From positions 1,736,001-1,800,000 of the forward strand of contig NZ_OZ240249.1 of assembly GCF_965198245.1 (NCBI RefSeq): a stretch of DNA of 64,000 bases. Reading direction: 5' to 3'. A program made the translations under genes and the position numbers. This document shows, in pieces, positions 42,939 to 51,423 of the stretch. The first letter of the stretch is position 1. Each line of letters begins with the position of its first letter. The notes below the pieces were generated by a model that had not been told where the DNA came from, ran no database searches, and was given only the letters and a program-made list of their open reading frames with translations. This DNA comes from Poriferisodalis sp965198245 (GTDB lineage: Bacteria > Actinomycetota > Acidimicrobiia > Acidimicrobiales > Poriferisodalaceae).

Positions 42939-45566
42939 GACGTCTCGCGGCTATTACCGCCGCGCTGCTTGCGTTGAGCGTCGGCGCTGCGGCGATTGCG
43001 CCAGTCGCAGCTGCTGCTTCCGACGCCGAACTCGCGGACGTCACGCTGACCCGCTACGGGGGCGCCGACCGGTACGCCACATCGCTGCTCGTCGTCGAGG
43101 CCGTCGCCGCCGATGCCGGCGGCTCTCTGGAGACCGTGGTCATGGTCTCGGGCGTCAGCTGGCACGAGGCAGTCGTGGCGGCGTCGGTCGCTGGCCGGCT
43201 TGACGCACCGGTGCTGATGACACCGCCCACTGAGCTTCGAGCTGACGCGCTGGAATTCCTGCAGCGCGTCGAGGCCTCCGATGCACTGCTGGTGAGCGCG
43301 GGAGCCGACGCCGAGACGCGATCTATCTCATCGACCGTCGCATCTGCGCTCGAATCGGCCGGGCTCGATGTCGAGTGGGTCGGCGGCGCCGATCAGTACG
43401 AGACCGGAGTCGCGGTGGCGCGCCGCGCCGGCACCGTCGGCACGCTCGGCGATTTCGGATCGACGGCCATCGTCGCGAGCGGTGAAGTGTTCGCAGATGC
43501 GCTCGTCGCTGGTCCGCTGTCGGCCCGGGGCCGCCACCCGGTGCTGTTGAGCCCGAAGACACATCTCGACTCGGGCGTCGAGTCGTACCTGAGCGACGCA
43601 GGCATTCGCCACATTGTGCTGATGGGCGGGACTGGCGCGCTGTCGCCACCGGTCGAGGACTCCATCCGTGATCTGGGAATCACTGTGAGTCGGATTGCAG
43701 GAGCCACCCGGTACGACACGGCTATCAAGATGGCAAGTCTCATAGCCGAGCACTCGGGTGGCTCTTGCTTTGGGGGCTCCGCTGTCGGCCTGGCTCGTGC
43801 CCGAGTGCCCTTCGACTCATTCAGCGCGGCGCCGTTGCTGGCTCGGCAGTGTGCACCCCTTGTGCTGGCTGACCCCGGTGATATCCCGTCAGAGACGGCA
43901 GCGTTCCTCGACGCGGCGCGACAAGCAAACAAACGTCGATGAACTGCAGCTGACCATCTTCGGTGGCGACGCCGCCGTCTCCCAGGCGGCCGTCGACACA
44001 TACCTCACGGGCGGGACCACCGAGGACACAGAAGCGACTGACGAGGAGGCCTTCCGGCCGACCGTCCTTCCAGCAGGTACCTGCGGCGGCTCGGGCAGTG
44101 GTGAGGACATCCGATTCGCTGGTCCCAGCCCGGGCCTCTTCGCGCCGGCGTGGTCACCGGACTGTGAGTACATCGCGTTCGCAGAAAGGGGTGCGCTGCA
44201 GATATCACGACCCGATGGCAGCCACAAGCGTCAAGTTCTGAAATTGTCGGGCGTTGGTGTTGATGCCGGTGAACCGGCGTGGTCTCCCGACGGTACGAAG
44301 ATCGCGTATGTACGACGGGACAGCGCGGTGTCGCCGCGGACCTCGCGCATTTTCGTAGTGAACGCCGATGGCACCGGCAACAGGCAATTGTCGCGAGGCG
44401 AGGGGACCGACGATTCCCCGTCGTGGTCACCCGATGGAAGCCGCATAGTTTTCAGCCGCGAGGTCTTGGTCAGTAGCCCGGAGGATTCTGTCGTTCGCGG
44501 TTCTCGCTCAATCGTCACGGTGGACGCAGAAACCGGTGGGGATCTCCAGGTCGTGGCGGGCCGGCTGAATAACTGGTTCGACGCGCCGCGCTGGTCTCCC
44601 GATGGCCGTCGTTTCGCTTTCGTGAACTTTGGCCGACTGGGCGTGATGGACGCCGACGGCTCCAATGTCCGCTTTTTGAGGGGCGGGGTGCGACGTGACG
44701 GCCTGTCATGGTCGCCTGACGGCAGCCGGATTGCGTACGCGAGTGGTGATCATCACGAGTCGGACATCTACATTTTGGAGGTCGATGAAGCCCGCTCGTT
44801 CCAAGTGACGAATGCGGCGGGGCCGGAATCTCGACCTGCGTGGTCGCCTGACGGCGAGCGCATCGCATACGTCAAGAACCGACGTGAGGGCAATCGCGTT
44901 TTGGATTTCGAGATCTGGATCGCTGATGCCAGCGGCACGAGTGTCGGCGATACCGCGGAGAGCGAGTGCATGCCGCTCGGCCTCATCGATGAGGTGACCG
45001 CTGGGTTCCCCCTGCCGACCTGGGCTCCAGATGCGATCGGATCGCTGCAAGTAGCGGTTGTCTTCGCCGATTTTCCCGATGCCCAAGCCACCTACAGCAC
45101 GCAAGAGGAAGCTGATGCTGGTTTGCCGCTCATGACGCGCTTTCTCGAAGAGGTCAGTTACGGCCGCCTCGACGTCACCACAACAGTGCGACACGGTTGG
45201 CTGCGAATGACTGGTGACTACAGCGACTACTTCAGCGAACGGACGACGAACGAGCAGGTTGCTCCACCCGACGCAGAGGCTCGGAGTTTGCCCCTCGAGA
45301 TCCTGGCTGCTGCGGACCCCTCGTTCGATTTTGCTGGCTCAGACATCGTCCTCTTCGTGCTCCCGAGTAGCCATTTCGGCGGCGGTCAGGCAGGAGGCGA
45401 CGTCAGTGCTGATGGCAGCCTCATGCAGATCACGTTCGCGAACACCATGACGCTGCCTCAACAGACGAGTGCCCGCAACTGGGGCTTGATCGCCGCACAC
45501 GAGGTCGCTCACGCCCTCGGTCTGACGGATTTGTACCCATACAGCGATGACCATGTGCGCACCCCA
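42926..45566 (+). pseudogene. CWB2 / TolB-propeller / M6-type metalloprotease gene, 5' part (frameshifted, IS-interrupted)
   Basis: A signal peptide (RLAAITAALLALSVGAAA) and three CWB2 cell-wall-binding repeats (LTRYGGADRYATSLLVVEAV; VEWVGGADQYETGVAVAR; VSRIAGATRYDTAIKMAS) run to 43942. There AAAC is duplicated (43927-43930, 43931-43934) and the frame ends in TGA. Removing one AAAC restores NVDELQLTIFGGDAAVSQAAVDTYL, the normal end of the third repeat. The other frame continues through at least five PD40/TolB-like repeats (AWSPDGTKIAYV, SWSPDGSRIVF, RWSPDGRRFAFV) into a protease domain with HEVAHALGLTDLY, a zinc HExxH motif as in M6 peptidases. An IS3-type element interrupts it at 45567. Confidence 0.87.
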
Positions 45567-45570
45567 TGAA

Positions 45571-46530
45571 TCACACCGAGTCTTGTAGAGGCTCGGGTTG
45601 TTGAGTCACGGCCGGGGTGGCTGTGACGGTTTGACGGTAGTAGGCGGTTTCGTGGTCGGCGGGTGTGGTGTAGTTGCCGCTGCCGGTGAGCAGGGCGCTG
45701 TGGCTTCGTCGGTGGTTGTACCAGTCGACGTATTCGAGGGTGGCGAACTCGACATCGCGCAGTCCTTGCCACGGTCCTCGTGAGTAGATCAGCTCCCATT
45801 TGAACAGGCCGTTGAACGACTCGATCATGGCGTTGTCGTAGCTGTCCCCTTTGGTGCCGACCGACGCGACGATGTCGTTGTCCGCGAGGCGCTGGCTGTA
45901 GCGAATGGAAAGATATTGCGATCCGCGGTCGCTGTGATGAGTGACCGTGTCGATGCCGTGGCCGTCGCGGCGTCGCCCCGAGATGGCCATCTCCAGGGCG
46001 TCGAGCGCCAGCTCGGTGCGCATCGACCGCGAGGCCTGCCAGCCCAGGACCCGGCGCGAATAGGCGTCGATCACGAACGACACGTACACCCAGCCGCTGC
46101 GGGTGCGCACATAGGTGAGATCGGCGAGCCACAGCCGGTTCGGGGCCGGCACTGTGAAATCCCGGTTCACCAGGTCCGCGGGCCCGCAGGCGTCGGGGTC
46201 GCTGGTGGTGGTGCGCACCGTACGCCCCCGGCGGGTCCCTTCGAGGCTCAGCTGGCGCATCAGCCGCTCCACAGTGCAGCGAGCCACCGTGATGCCCTCG
46301 ACGCGGTTGAGGTGATCCCACACCTTGGCCGCCCCGTACGCGTCGTAATTGTCCCGGTGCACACGAGCGATCTGCTCGCACAACCAGGCGTCGCGCTGCG
46401 CCCGAGCCGACGGCGGCCGGCACCTGGCTGCGTAATAGGTGGACGGGGCGATCCCGACGCCGTGCTCGCACAGCACAGCGCAGATCGGCTCGACCCCGAA
46501 CCGGCCTCGATGGGCGTCGACGAACGCCAC
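45571..46530 (-). CDS. IS3-family transposase OrfB
   Basis: A 319-residue integrase-type catalytic subunit. HTH_21 region (RVHRDNYDAYGAAKVWDHL), then the DDE triad: LWLADLTYVRTRSGWVY, THHSDRGSQYLSIRYSQRL and GDSYDNAMIESFNGLFKWE. The C-terminal YVDWYNHRRSHSALL is typical. The GTG start overlaps the last base of the orfA TAG, so OrfB could be made by reinitiation or as an OrfAB fusion by frameshifting. The stop lies within the left inverted repeat. Intact. Confidence 0.92.
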   Translation of the reverse strand: MAFVDAHRGRFGVEPICAVLCEHGVGIAPSTYYAARCRPPSARAQRDAWLCEQIARVHRDNYDAYGAAKVWDHLNRVEGITVARCTVERLMRQLSLEGTRRGRTVRTTTSDPDACGPADLVNRDFTVPAPNRLWLADLTYVRTRSGWVYVSFVIDAYSRRVLGWQASRSMRTELALDALEMAISGRRRDGHGIDTVTHHSDRGSQYLSIRYSQRLADNDIVASVGTKGDSYDNAMIESFNGLFKWELIYSRGPWQGLRDVEFATLEYVDWYNHRRSHSALLTGSGNYTTPADHETAYYRQTVTATPAVTQQPEPLQDSV

Positions 46531-46850
46531 TATCGCTTCGACTGGCGGTCGAGCTCCGCCCCGAAGAAAGCCGACGCCGCCTTCAATATCTCGTTCGCTC
46601 GGCGCAGCTCACGGTTCTCGCCTTCGAGCTCTTTGATCCGAGCCCGCTCCGCTGAGGTCACCCCGGCCCGGGTCCCGCCGTCGATCTCAGCGCGGCGCAC
46701 CCACAGCCGCACCGTCTCCGGGGTCGGGCCCAGCTTGTCGGCGACCGAGCAGATCGCCTCCCACTGCGACCCATAGCAGCGCTCGTTGTCGAGCACCATT
46801 CTCACCGCACGCTCACGCAGCTCGGCTGGATATCTCCCATTTCCTGGCAT
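46530..46850 (-). CDS. IS3-family transposase OrfA
   Basis: 106 residues: a helix-turn-helix DNA-binding domain (YPAELRERAVRMVLDNE, PTPETVRLWVRRAEID) followed by a leucine-zipper-like coiled coil (ERARIKELEGENRELRRANEILKAASAFFGAEL). The start is the ATG at 46850. It overlaps orfB by one base. Intact. Confidence 0.92.
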   Translation of the reverse strand: MPGNGRYPAELRERAVRMVLDNERCYGSQWEAICSVADKLGPTPETVRLWVRRAEIDGGTRAGVTSAERARIKELEGENRELRRANEILKAASAFFGAELDRQSKR

Positions 46851-46903
46851 CGCTCCATCCTCTCAAGGAACAGAGCCTCCACCAAACCCGGTGTGATTCA
46901 CCA

Positions 46904-47515
46904 CGCACGGATGGCAAGTTCTGGGTGCGCACGGTTTTTGGCCGTATGAGACTTGAGTCGTACTTCCCGGCGTCGCCCGGCGATTCTCGCCTTGAGGAAG
47001 TTCGACGACACGTCGATGGCCACACGCAAACGGACACTGCGCGGCACGTGACGTTCGACGAGATGTTGGCCTGGAGTCGGTGGCAGCTGGGATGGCTGGA
47101 TGACGACCAAGTGCGCTGCGTCACTGAATCCGTTGCGACAGTTGAGCTGGAGCCAGTTGCAGCCCCCCGAGGTGGGACCGTCATGGCTGTCGTTCCCTTG
47201 GCCCCGAATCAGGTACTCGTGATGGAGAGTCGACGACGGCTCGGGTTTGACAATGCCCGCCCGTACACCGATTCAGTCGGTACCCGTGTCACGCCACCGG
47301 GCCTGCCTGTGGAGGGTGTGCTCGTGTACACCGTTGACGCCTCGTTGGGGGCCGGCGATCTGCCGCTCAAGATTGCGGGCGACAGCGGGGACGGCACGGT
47401 CGAGGACTTCCCGCTGTTGGAAGCTGGAGATTCGGTGACGGTTCGCGGGTACACCGTCTCGGTCACTGCGGACTCGGGGCGGACCCACACCGTCACGATC
47501 ACCAAGACCAACTGA
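46904..47515 (+). pseudogene. CWB2/M6-type metalloprotease gene, 3' part
   Basis: Continues the interrupted gene in frame beyond the IS3 element: RTDGKFWVRTVFGRM, then DEMLAWSRWQLGWLDDDQVRCV, the segment that follows the zinc site in M6/gametolysin-like proteases. A C-terminal beta-sandwich (LPVEGVLVYTVDASLGAGDLP, EDFPLLEAGDSVTV) ends at TGA 47515. An ATG at 46946 could start a short product, but it would lack a signal peptide and the zinc motif. Confidence 0.85.
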
Positions 47516-47544
47516 ACGGCGCAGCACGGGGTGAGAGCCGCGTC

Positions 47545-48090
47545 TCAGGCCGTCGTCGGAACCTCGTTGAGCAAGCCGGTCTCGACGTCGTAGATGAAGC
47601 CGCGTACGGCCGTGTCGTGCTCTATGAATGGCGAGGCTCGCAGCGTTGCGATAGACGCTCCAACGTCGTTGTCGGGGTCAGCGAATGAGCCGATCGGCCA
47701 CTCGAGCCGCTCGCCGAAGCGTTCTTCCATCTCCTTGCTGAATGCTGCCTCATCGAGGCCGCACATGCCGCAGCCCGAGTGATGCACCACCAGGATTTCC
47801 CGGGTTCCGAGCAACTGCTGGGAGATGCACAGCGAGCGGATCACGTCGTCGGTGACGACGCCTCCCGCGTTTCGCACGATGTGCGCTTCGCCGACGCTCA
47901 GCCCCAGCGCCGCCAAGGGATCGATGCGAGCATCCATGCAGGTGACGATCGCCACGTGCCGGCTGGGTGCGCGTGCCATCCCAGGCGTCTTGACGATGTC
48001 GGCCACACGCCGATTGCGTTCGACCAAGTCGTCGGCCGTCGAGTGGAAGTCCGACACCCTCGGCTCGTCGTGTGCTTCCCGCTGATTCAT
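47545..48090 (-). CDS. Beta-class carbonic anhydrase
   Basis: A 181-residue zinc enzyme interconverting CO2 and bicarbonate. Zinc ligands are Cys in VTCMDARIDP (CxDxR) and His/Cys in VVHHSGCGMC; GEAHIVRNAGGVVTDDVIRSL lies between. It resembles the short actinobacterial type (Rv1284-like). The ATG at 48090 is used. The gene is monocistronic, downstream of the broken protease gene and separated from it by 29 bp, convergent. Confidence 0.88.
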   Translation of the reverse strand: MNQREAHDEPRVSDFHSTADDLVERNRRVADIVKTPGMARAPSRHVAIVTCMDARIDPLAALGLSVGEAHIVRNAGGVVTDDVIRSLCISQQLLGTREILVVHHSGCGMCGLDEAAFSKEMEERFGERLEWPIGSFADPDNDVGASIATLRASPFIEHDTAVRGFIYDVETGLLNEVPTTA

Positions 48091-48186
48091 CCGATGTCCT
48101 CGTCATGGCTATCGACGCGTGGAATATCAAACCTGCAGCGCTGTGCTGACCAACTCAGCAGCCGTTGTGATCCGGCAGACCAGTAG

Positions 48187-48260
48187 TACGCCCCCTGGGA
48201 CTTGAACCCAGAACCTGCGGATTAAGAGTCCGTTGCTCTGCCAAATTGAGCTAGAGGCGC
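48187..48260 (-). tRNA. tRNA-Lys(CTT)
   Basis: 74 nt, full cloverleaf on the minus strand. Acceptor GCGCCTC/GGGGCGT with two G-U pairs, D-stem GCTC/GAGC, anticodon loop CTCTTAA with CTT, T-arm CTGGG-TTCAAGT-CCCAG. The CCA end is not encoded. Confidence 0.93.
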
Positions 48261-48304
48261 GAGATGCCCCGCAAGGCTAACGACACCCTCTGAGCGACGG
48301 TGCG

Positions 48305-48379
48305 GCGGATCGAGGGGAATCGAACCCCCGGCCTCCAGTGCCACAAACTGGCGCTCTAACCGACTGAGCTACGACCCGC
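48305..48379 (-). tRNA. tRNA-His(GTG)
   Basis: 75 nt including the extra G(-1) opposite the C discriminator, the hallmark of tRNA-His. Acceptor CGGGTCG/CGATCCG, anticodon loop TTGTGGC with GTG, T-loop TTCGATT. It is 45 bp from tRNA-Lys in the same orientation, so the two may be co-transcribed. CCA is not encoded. Confidence 0.93.
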
Positions 48380-48486
48380 ACGGGGTGGTCAAGGATGCCA
48401 CGGGCGGCACTGCCTCGCTACCGGATTTCACGGCGACTCGTCGGTGAGTTCTGACAGGCGCGAGCCCGACGGCGTACCGTAGGAGC

Positions 48487-49482
48487 GTGAGCGCACAGAC
48501 CGTCGCGGCTCGGAAGCCGCCAGTCGAGTACATCCCTCGGATCACGGCCCAGTACATCGGGCTGGGATACGGCGAGTACCGCTGGCTTCACAGCGAGACA
48601 CCGCCGCCATGGACACCGCTGACCAAGCCGATCTCGGAATGCCGCCTGGGCCTTATTGCGACGGGTGGCGTCTATGCAGTCGGCCAGACGGCGTTCCACT
48701 TTCGCGACGATACGACGTACCGGGCAATTCCGACCGACATCGACCCCGCTCAGCTGCGCGCCACGCATTTCGCCTACGACTTGACCGATGCCCGCTCGGA
48801 CATCAATTGCGTGTTCCCGATCGAGGGCCTGCGTGCCTTGCGAGACAGCGGCGAGATCGGCGAGCTGGGTCCGAACGCCTACACCCTCATGGGCGGCATC
48901 TACAGCACCCGCCGGGTCCGCACCGAGCTGATCCCTGAACTGGCGAAGCGCTGCGTGGCCGACGAGCTGGACGCTGTGCTGCTCGTTCCGGTCTGACCGG
49001 TCTGCCATCAGACCGTGGGTCTGATCGCACGGGCCATCGAAGCCGAGGGGATCCCGACGCTGTCGGTGACGAGCGCACGTGACATCACCAGGGCGGTCTG
49101 GCCGCCTCGCGCCGCCTACCTGGACTACCCGCTCGGCCACACGTCTGGCCGGCCCCACGAGCCGCAGCTCAACCTGCAGATCCTTCGGGACGCGTTCGCT
49201 GCCTTCGAGAACCTGCGCGTGCCGGGGTCGATGGCGCACCTGCGCTACCGCTGGTCGGAGTCCGACCGTTGGAAGGACAAGGTGTTCGCGCCCTCCGGAA
49301 AGGCTGCTGATCGGCCTGAGTCCGCTGTGCCGACGGGCGGTGAGCCCGCATCTGCGACCTACGACGACGATCGGATCCAGCGTCACCCGACGCCCCAGTA
49401 CCAAACCGAAGAGGACGCAGAAGCCGCCCGCGCCAGCCATGACGGCGAAGAGTGCCTCGTCTGCGCGGGCATCGACTACTGA
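48487..49482 (+). CDS. Glycine/sarcosine/betaine reductase selenoprotein B (GrdB)-like protein with in-frame UGA
   Basis: Read from the GTG at 48487, the frame is open for 169 codons (VEYIPRITAQYIGLGYGEY, FAYDLTDARSDINCVFP, GGIYSTRRVRTELIPELA). It meets TGA at 48994-48996, then continues in the same frame for 161 codons to a TGA at 49480 (CHQTVGLIARAIEAEGIPT, RAAYLDYPLGHTSGRPHEP). The two halves are one GrdB-like protein. The UGA is at codon 170 in LLVPV-UGA-PVCHQTVG, the first position of a CxxC-like motif. GrdB proteins carry selenocysteine there, while non-selenium relatives have Cys. A hairpin begins 2 bases after the UGA. It is either a Sec codon, a TGC-to-TGA nonsense mutation or a sequencing error. 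Confidence 0.72.
48997..49023 (+). promoter_or_regulatory. Stem-loop immediately after the in-frame UGA (SECIS-like candidate)
   Basis: GGTCTG-CCAT-CAGACC (48999-49014) is a perfect 6-bp hairpin starting 2 nt after the UGA. CAGACC can alternatively pair with a third GGTCTG (49018-49023) across a GTG loop. The GACC that begins inside the UGA codon can also pair with GGTC of that third copy, extending the stem. The position is right for a bacterial SECIS, but the loop lacks a clear GU apex in the main fold. Confidence 0.35.
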
Positions 49483-49489
49483 CCCGCCT

Positions 49490-50428
49490 GTGAGCGAACA
49501 GCCCGAGCGCCGCGTCTCCGTGGGCGCCAAGTCGCCTGGATCCGGCGGCGACTATGACCCTGAAGCCATTCCCGTGCGCGATGCGGCCACCGTGATGATC
49601 CTGTCCGGCGGCGACGATCCCCACGTGCTCATGCTGAAGCGCAACTCCCGGTCGATCTTCGTGGGCGATATGTGGGTGTATCCCGGGGGCGCGGTCGATC
49701 CCGACGACGCCACTCAGCGCGCCGATGAGACGGTGGCGGGCCTCACTGACGCCGATGCCTCGTACAGCATTGGCATCGAACGCGGCGGCATTGCCTTCTG
49801 GGTGGCGGCACTGCGGGAGACCTTCGAGGAGGCCGGTCTCTTGCTGGCGCACCACGACCACCCGGTGGGCGTCGAAGACCCCAGGGATCTGCCCTCGGGC
49901 ATCATCGACCTCTCACCTGCTGATGTCGCTGAGCGGTTCTCGCAGTACCGCGACGAGGTCAATGCCGGCGAGCGCGACTTCATCGAGACCGTGCGCAGCG
50001 AAGACCTGCTGCTCGATGGCAACAACGTCTATTTCATCGGGCGCTGGGTGACGCCTCTGGGCTCGCCGCGCCGCTACGACACACGGTTCTTCTTGACCGC
50101 GATGCCAGATGGGCAGGTGCCGCTGGCCGACAACGACGAAGCCGTTGAGCACCAGTGGGTGCGCCCCGCCGACGCCATCAGGCGCAACGAGATCGGCGAC
50201 ATGGTGATGATGACGCCCACCATCGGCATGCTGCACCGCTTCGCCCGCTTCGGCACCGTCGCTGACGCGGTGGCTGCAGCCGGAAGAGGCACCCCTGCCG
50301 ACGATGAGCACGTGCGGATTCGCTACGACAACGAAGGCCCGCACCGGATCGCCTTCCCCGACGACCCGGACTACAAGGTTGCCGACGGCCGCACCGAGAC
50401 CGGCATCCTGCGCTGGCCGCTGCGGTAG
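49490..50428 (+). CDS. Nudix hydrolase (NUDT7/19-like)
   Basis: A 312-residue Nudix protein. The box is split by a lineage insertion typical of the CoA-diphosphatase-like NUDT19 group: MWVYPGGAVDPDD ... FWVAALRETFEEAGLLL, with the REx2EEAG metal site intact. The N-terminal VRDAATVMILSGGDDPHVLMLKRN and the C-terminal TPIGMLHR-like segment complete it. GTG at 49490, 8 bp after the GrdB-like gene, so likely the same transcript. Substrate possibly a CoA or nucleotide derivative (inference). Confidence 0.83.
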   Translation: MSEQPERRVSVGAKSPGSGGDYDPEAIPVRDAATVMILSGGDDPHVLMLKRNSRSIFVGDMWVYPGGAVDPDDATQRADETVAGLTDADASYSIGIERGGIAFWVAALRETFEEAGLLLAHHDHPVGVEDPRDLPSGIIDLSPADVAERFSQYRDEVNAGERDFIETVRSEDLLLDGNNVYFIGRWVTPLGSPRRYDTRFFLTAMPDGQVPLADNDEAVEHQWVRPADAIRRNEIGDMVMMTPTIGMLHRFARFGTVADAVAAAGRGTPADDEHVRIRYDNEGPHRIAFPDDPDYKVADGRTETGILRWPLR

Positions 50429-50513
50429 CCCGCATCCAGCACCGCCGACGCGGTTGCCGGTGCAGCCGAGCGAGCCGTGGAGCCGTGCGAGTTCGGTGGC
50501 AGGATGGCGCTGG

Positions 50514-50587
50514 GCCCCCGTGGCGCAACTGGACAGCGCAGCGGGCTTCTATCCCGCCGGTTGCAGGTTCGAGTCCTGCCGGGGGCG
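50514..50587 (+). tRNA. tRNA-Arg(TCT)
   Basis: 74 nt. Acceptor GCCCCCG/CGGGGGC, D-stem GCGC/GCGC, anticodon stem GCGGG/CCCGC around loop CTTCTAT with TCT, T-arm GCAGG-TTCGAGT-CCTGC. Discriminator G. CCA is not encoded. Confidence 0.93.
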
Positions 50588-50658
50588 CGTCACCTGACCC
50601 ACTGTGCAATATCCAAATGGGCGATGGTGTCACCGTCGAACACAGGTAGGTTCACCGG

Positions 50659-51327
50659 ATGCCGCACGGCTCAGTTCCTGGCACAGCTGCTGCTTCGACA
50701 CCCAGCATCGCTGGTGAGACTCCGTCGATCGCCGCCGCCAACGGTGCCGTCACCAATCAGCCGACCGACACCGACCGCATCGAGCGAGCGGTCAGGGAGA
50801 TCCTGATTGCCATCGGCGAAGATCCCGACCGCGAGGGGCTACGCAAAACGCCCAAGCGCGTCGCCCGCATGTACGCGGAAGTGTTCGCTGGCCTGCGGGA
50901 AGACCCCGAGCATCACCTCAAGGTGCAGTTCGAGACCGGCCATGACGAGATGGTCATGGTGCGTGACATCCCCTTCTATTCGATGTGCGAGCACCACCTC
51001 ATGCCGTTCGTCGGCCGGGCGCATGTGGCGTACATCCCAGGCGAGCGGGGCATAATCACGGGGCTGTCGAAGCTGGCACGCCTCGTGGAGGCCTACGCCC
51101 GCCGGCCACAGGTGCAAGAACGACTCACGACCCAGGTCGCCGACAAGCTGATGGAGGTGCTTGAGCCACGAGGCACTCTCGTGGTGGTCGAGGCCGAGCA
51201 CCAGTGCATGTCGATGCGGGGAGTGCAGAAGCCCGGATCGCTCACCATCACCTCAGCCGTGCGGGGCCAATTCCGCAACACCGCAACCCGTGCGGAGGCG
51301 ATGCACCTCATCGGCATCGGCCGCTAG
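50659..51327 (+). CDS. folE: GTP cyclohydrolase I
   Basis: A 222-residue enzyme converting GTP to dihydroneopterin triphosphate, the first step to folate. Zinc ligands Cys/His in SMCEHHLMPFVGRAHVAYIP and Cys in EAEHQCMSMRGVQKPG; the GLSKLARLVEAYARRPQVQERLT block and the C-terminal IRxxFL-type MHLIG end are intact. An N-terminal extension of about 35 residues is low complexity. ATG at 50659 with AGGTAGG upstream. No other folate genes are adjacent in the window. Confidence 0.94.
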   Translation: MPHGSVPGTAAASTPSIAGETPSIAAANGAVTNQPTDTDRIERAVREILIAIGEDPDREGLRKTPKRVARMYAEVFAGLREDPEHHLKVQFETGHDEMVMVRDIPFYSMCEHHLMPFVGRAHVAYIPGERGIITGLSKLARLVEAYARRPQVQERLTTQVADKLMEVLEPRGTLVVVEAEHQCMSMRGVQKPGSLTITSAVRGQFRNTATRAEAMHLIGIGR

Positions 51328-51423
51328 CGCATCGGTCGGTGCACACCGGGCTCTGTAGCGCGATCTGGAGGCACTGCGCCTCGGCGATGACGCGAACGAG
51401 AGATGCCGTGAACGGGAGATGAC

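Larger units (their letters stand above)
45567..46900 (-). mobile_element. IS3-family insertion sequence, complete (1334 bp)
   Basis: Inverted repeats beginning TGAATCACACCG at both ends (left 45567, right ending 46900) share GAGGCTC and TTGAG further in. A 3-bp CCA duplication flanks it (45564-45566 and 46901-46903). It carries orfA and orfB on the minus strand. Removing the element and one CCA joins the protease frames exactly (HVRTP then RTDGKFWVRTVFGRM), so the host gene was intact at this point before insertion. Confidence 0.92.

Noticed and set aside
46946..47515. Independent gene starting at ATG 46946
   Set aside because: It lacks a signal peptide and the zinc motif, and joins in frame to the upstream protease once the IS3 element is removed.
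48418..49530. 370-codon minus-strand frame across the GrdB-like gene, which would avoid the UGA
   Set aside because: No homology-like features. The plus strand shows conserved family sequence on both sides of the UGA in one frame.
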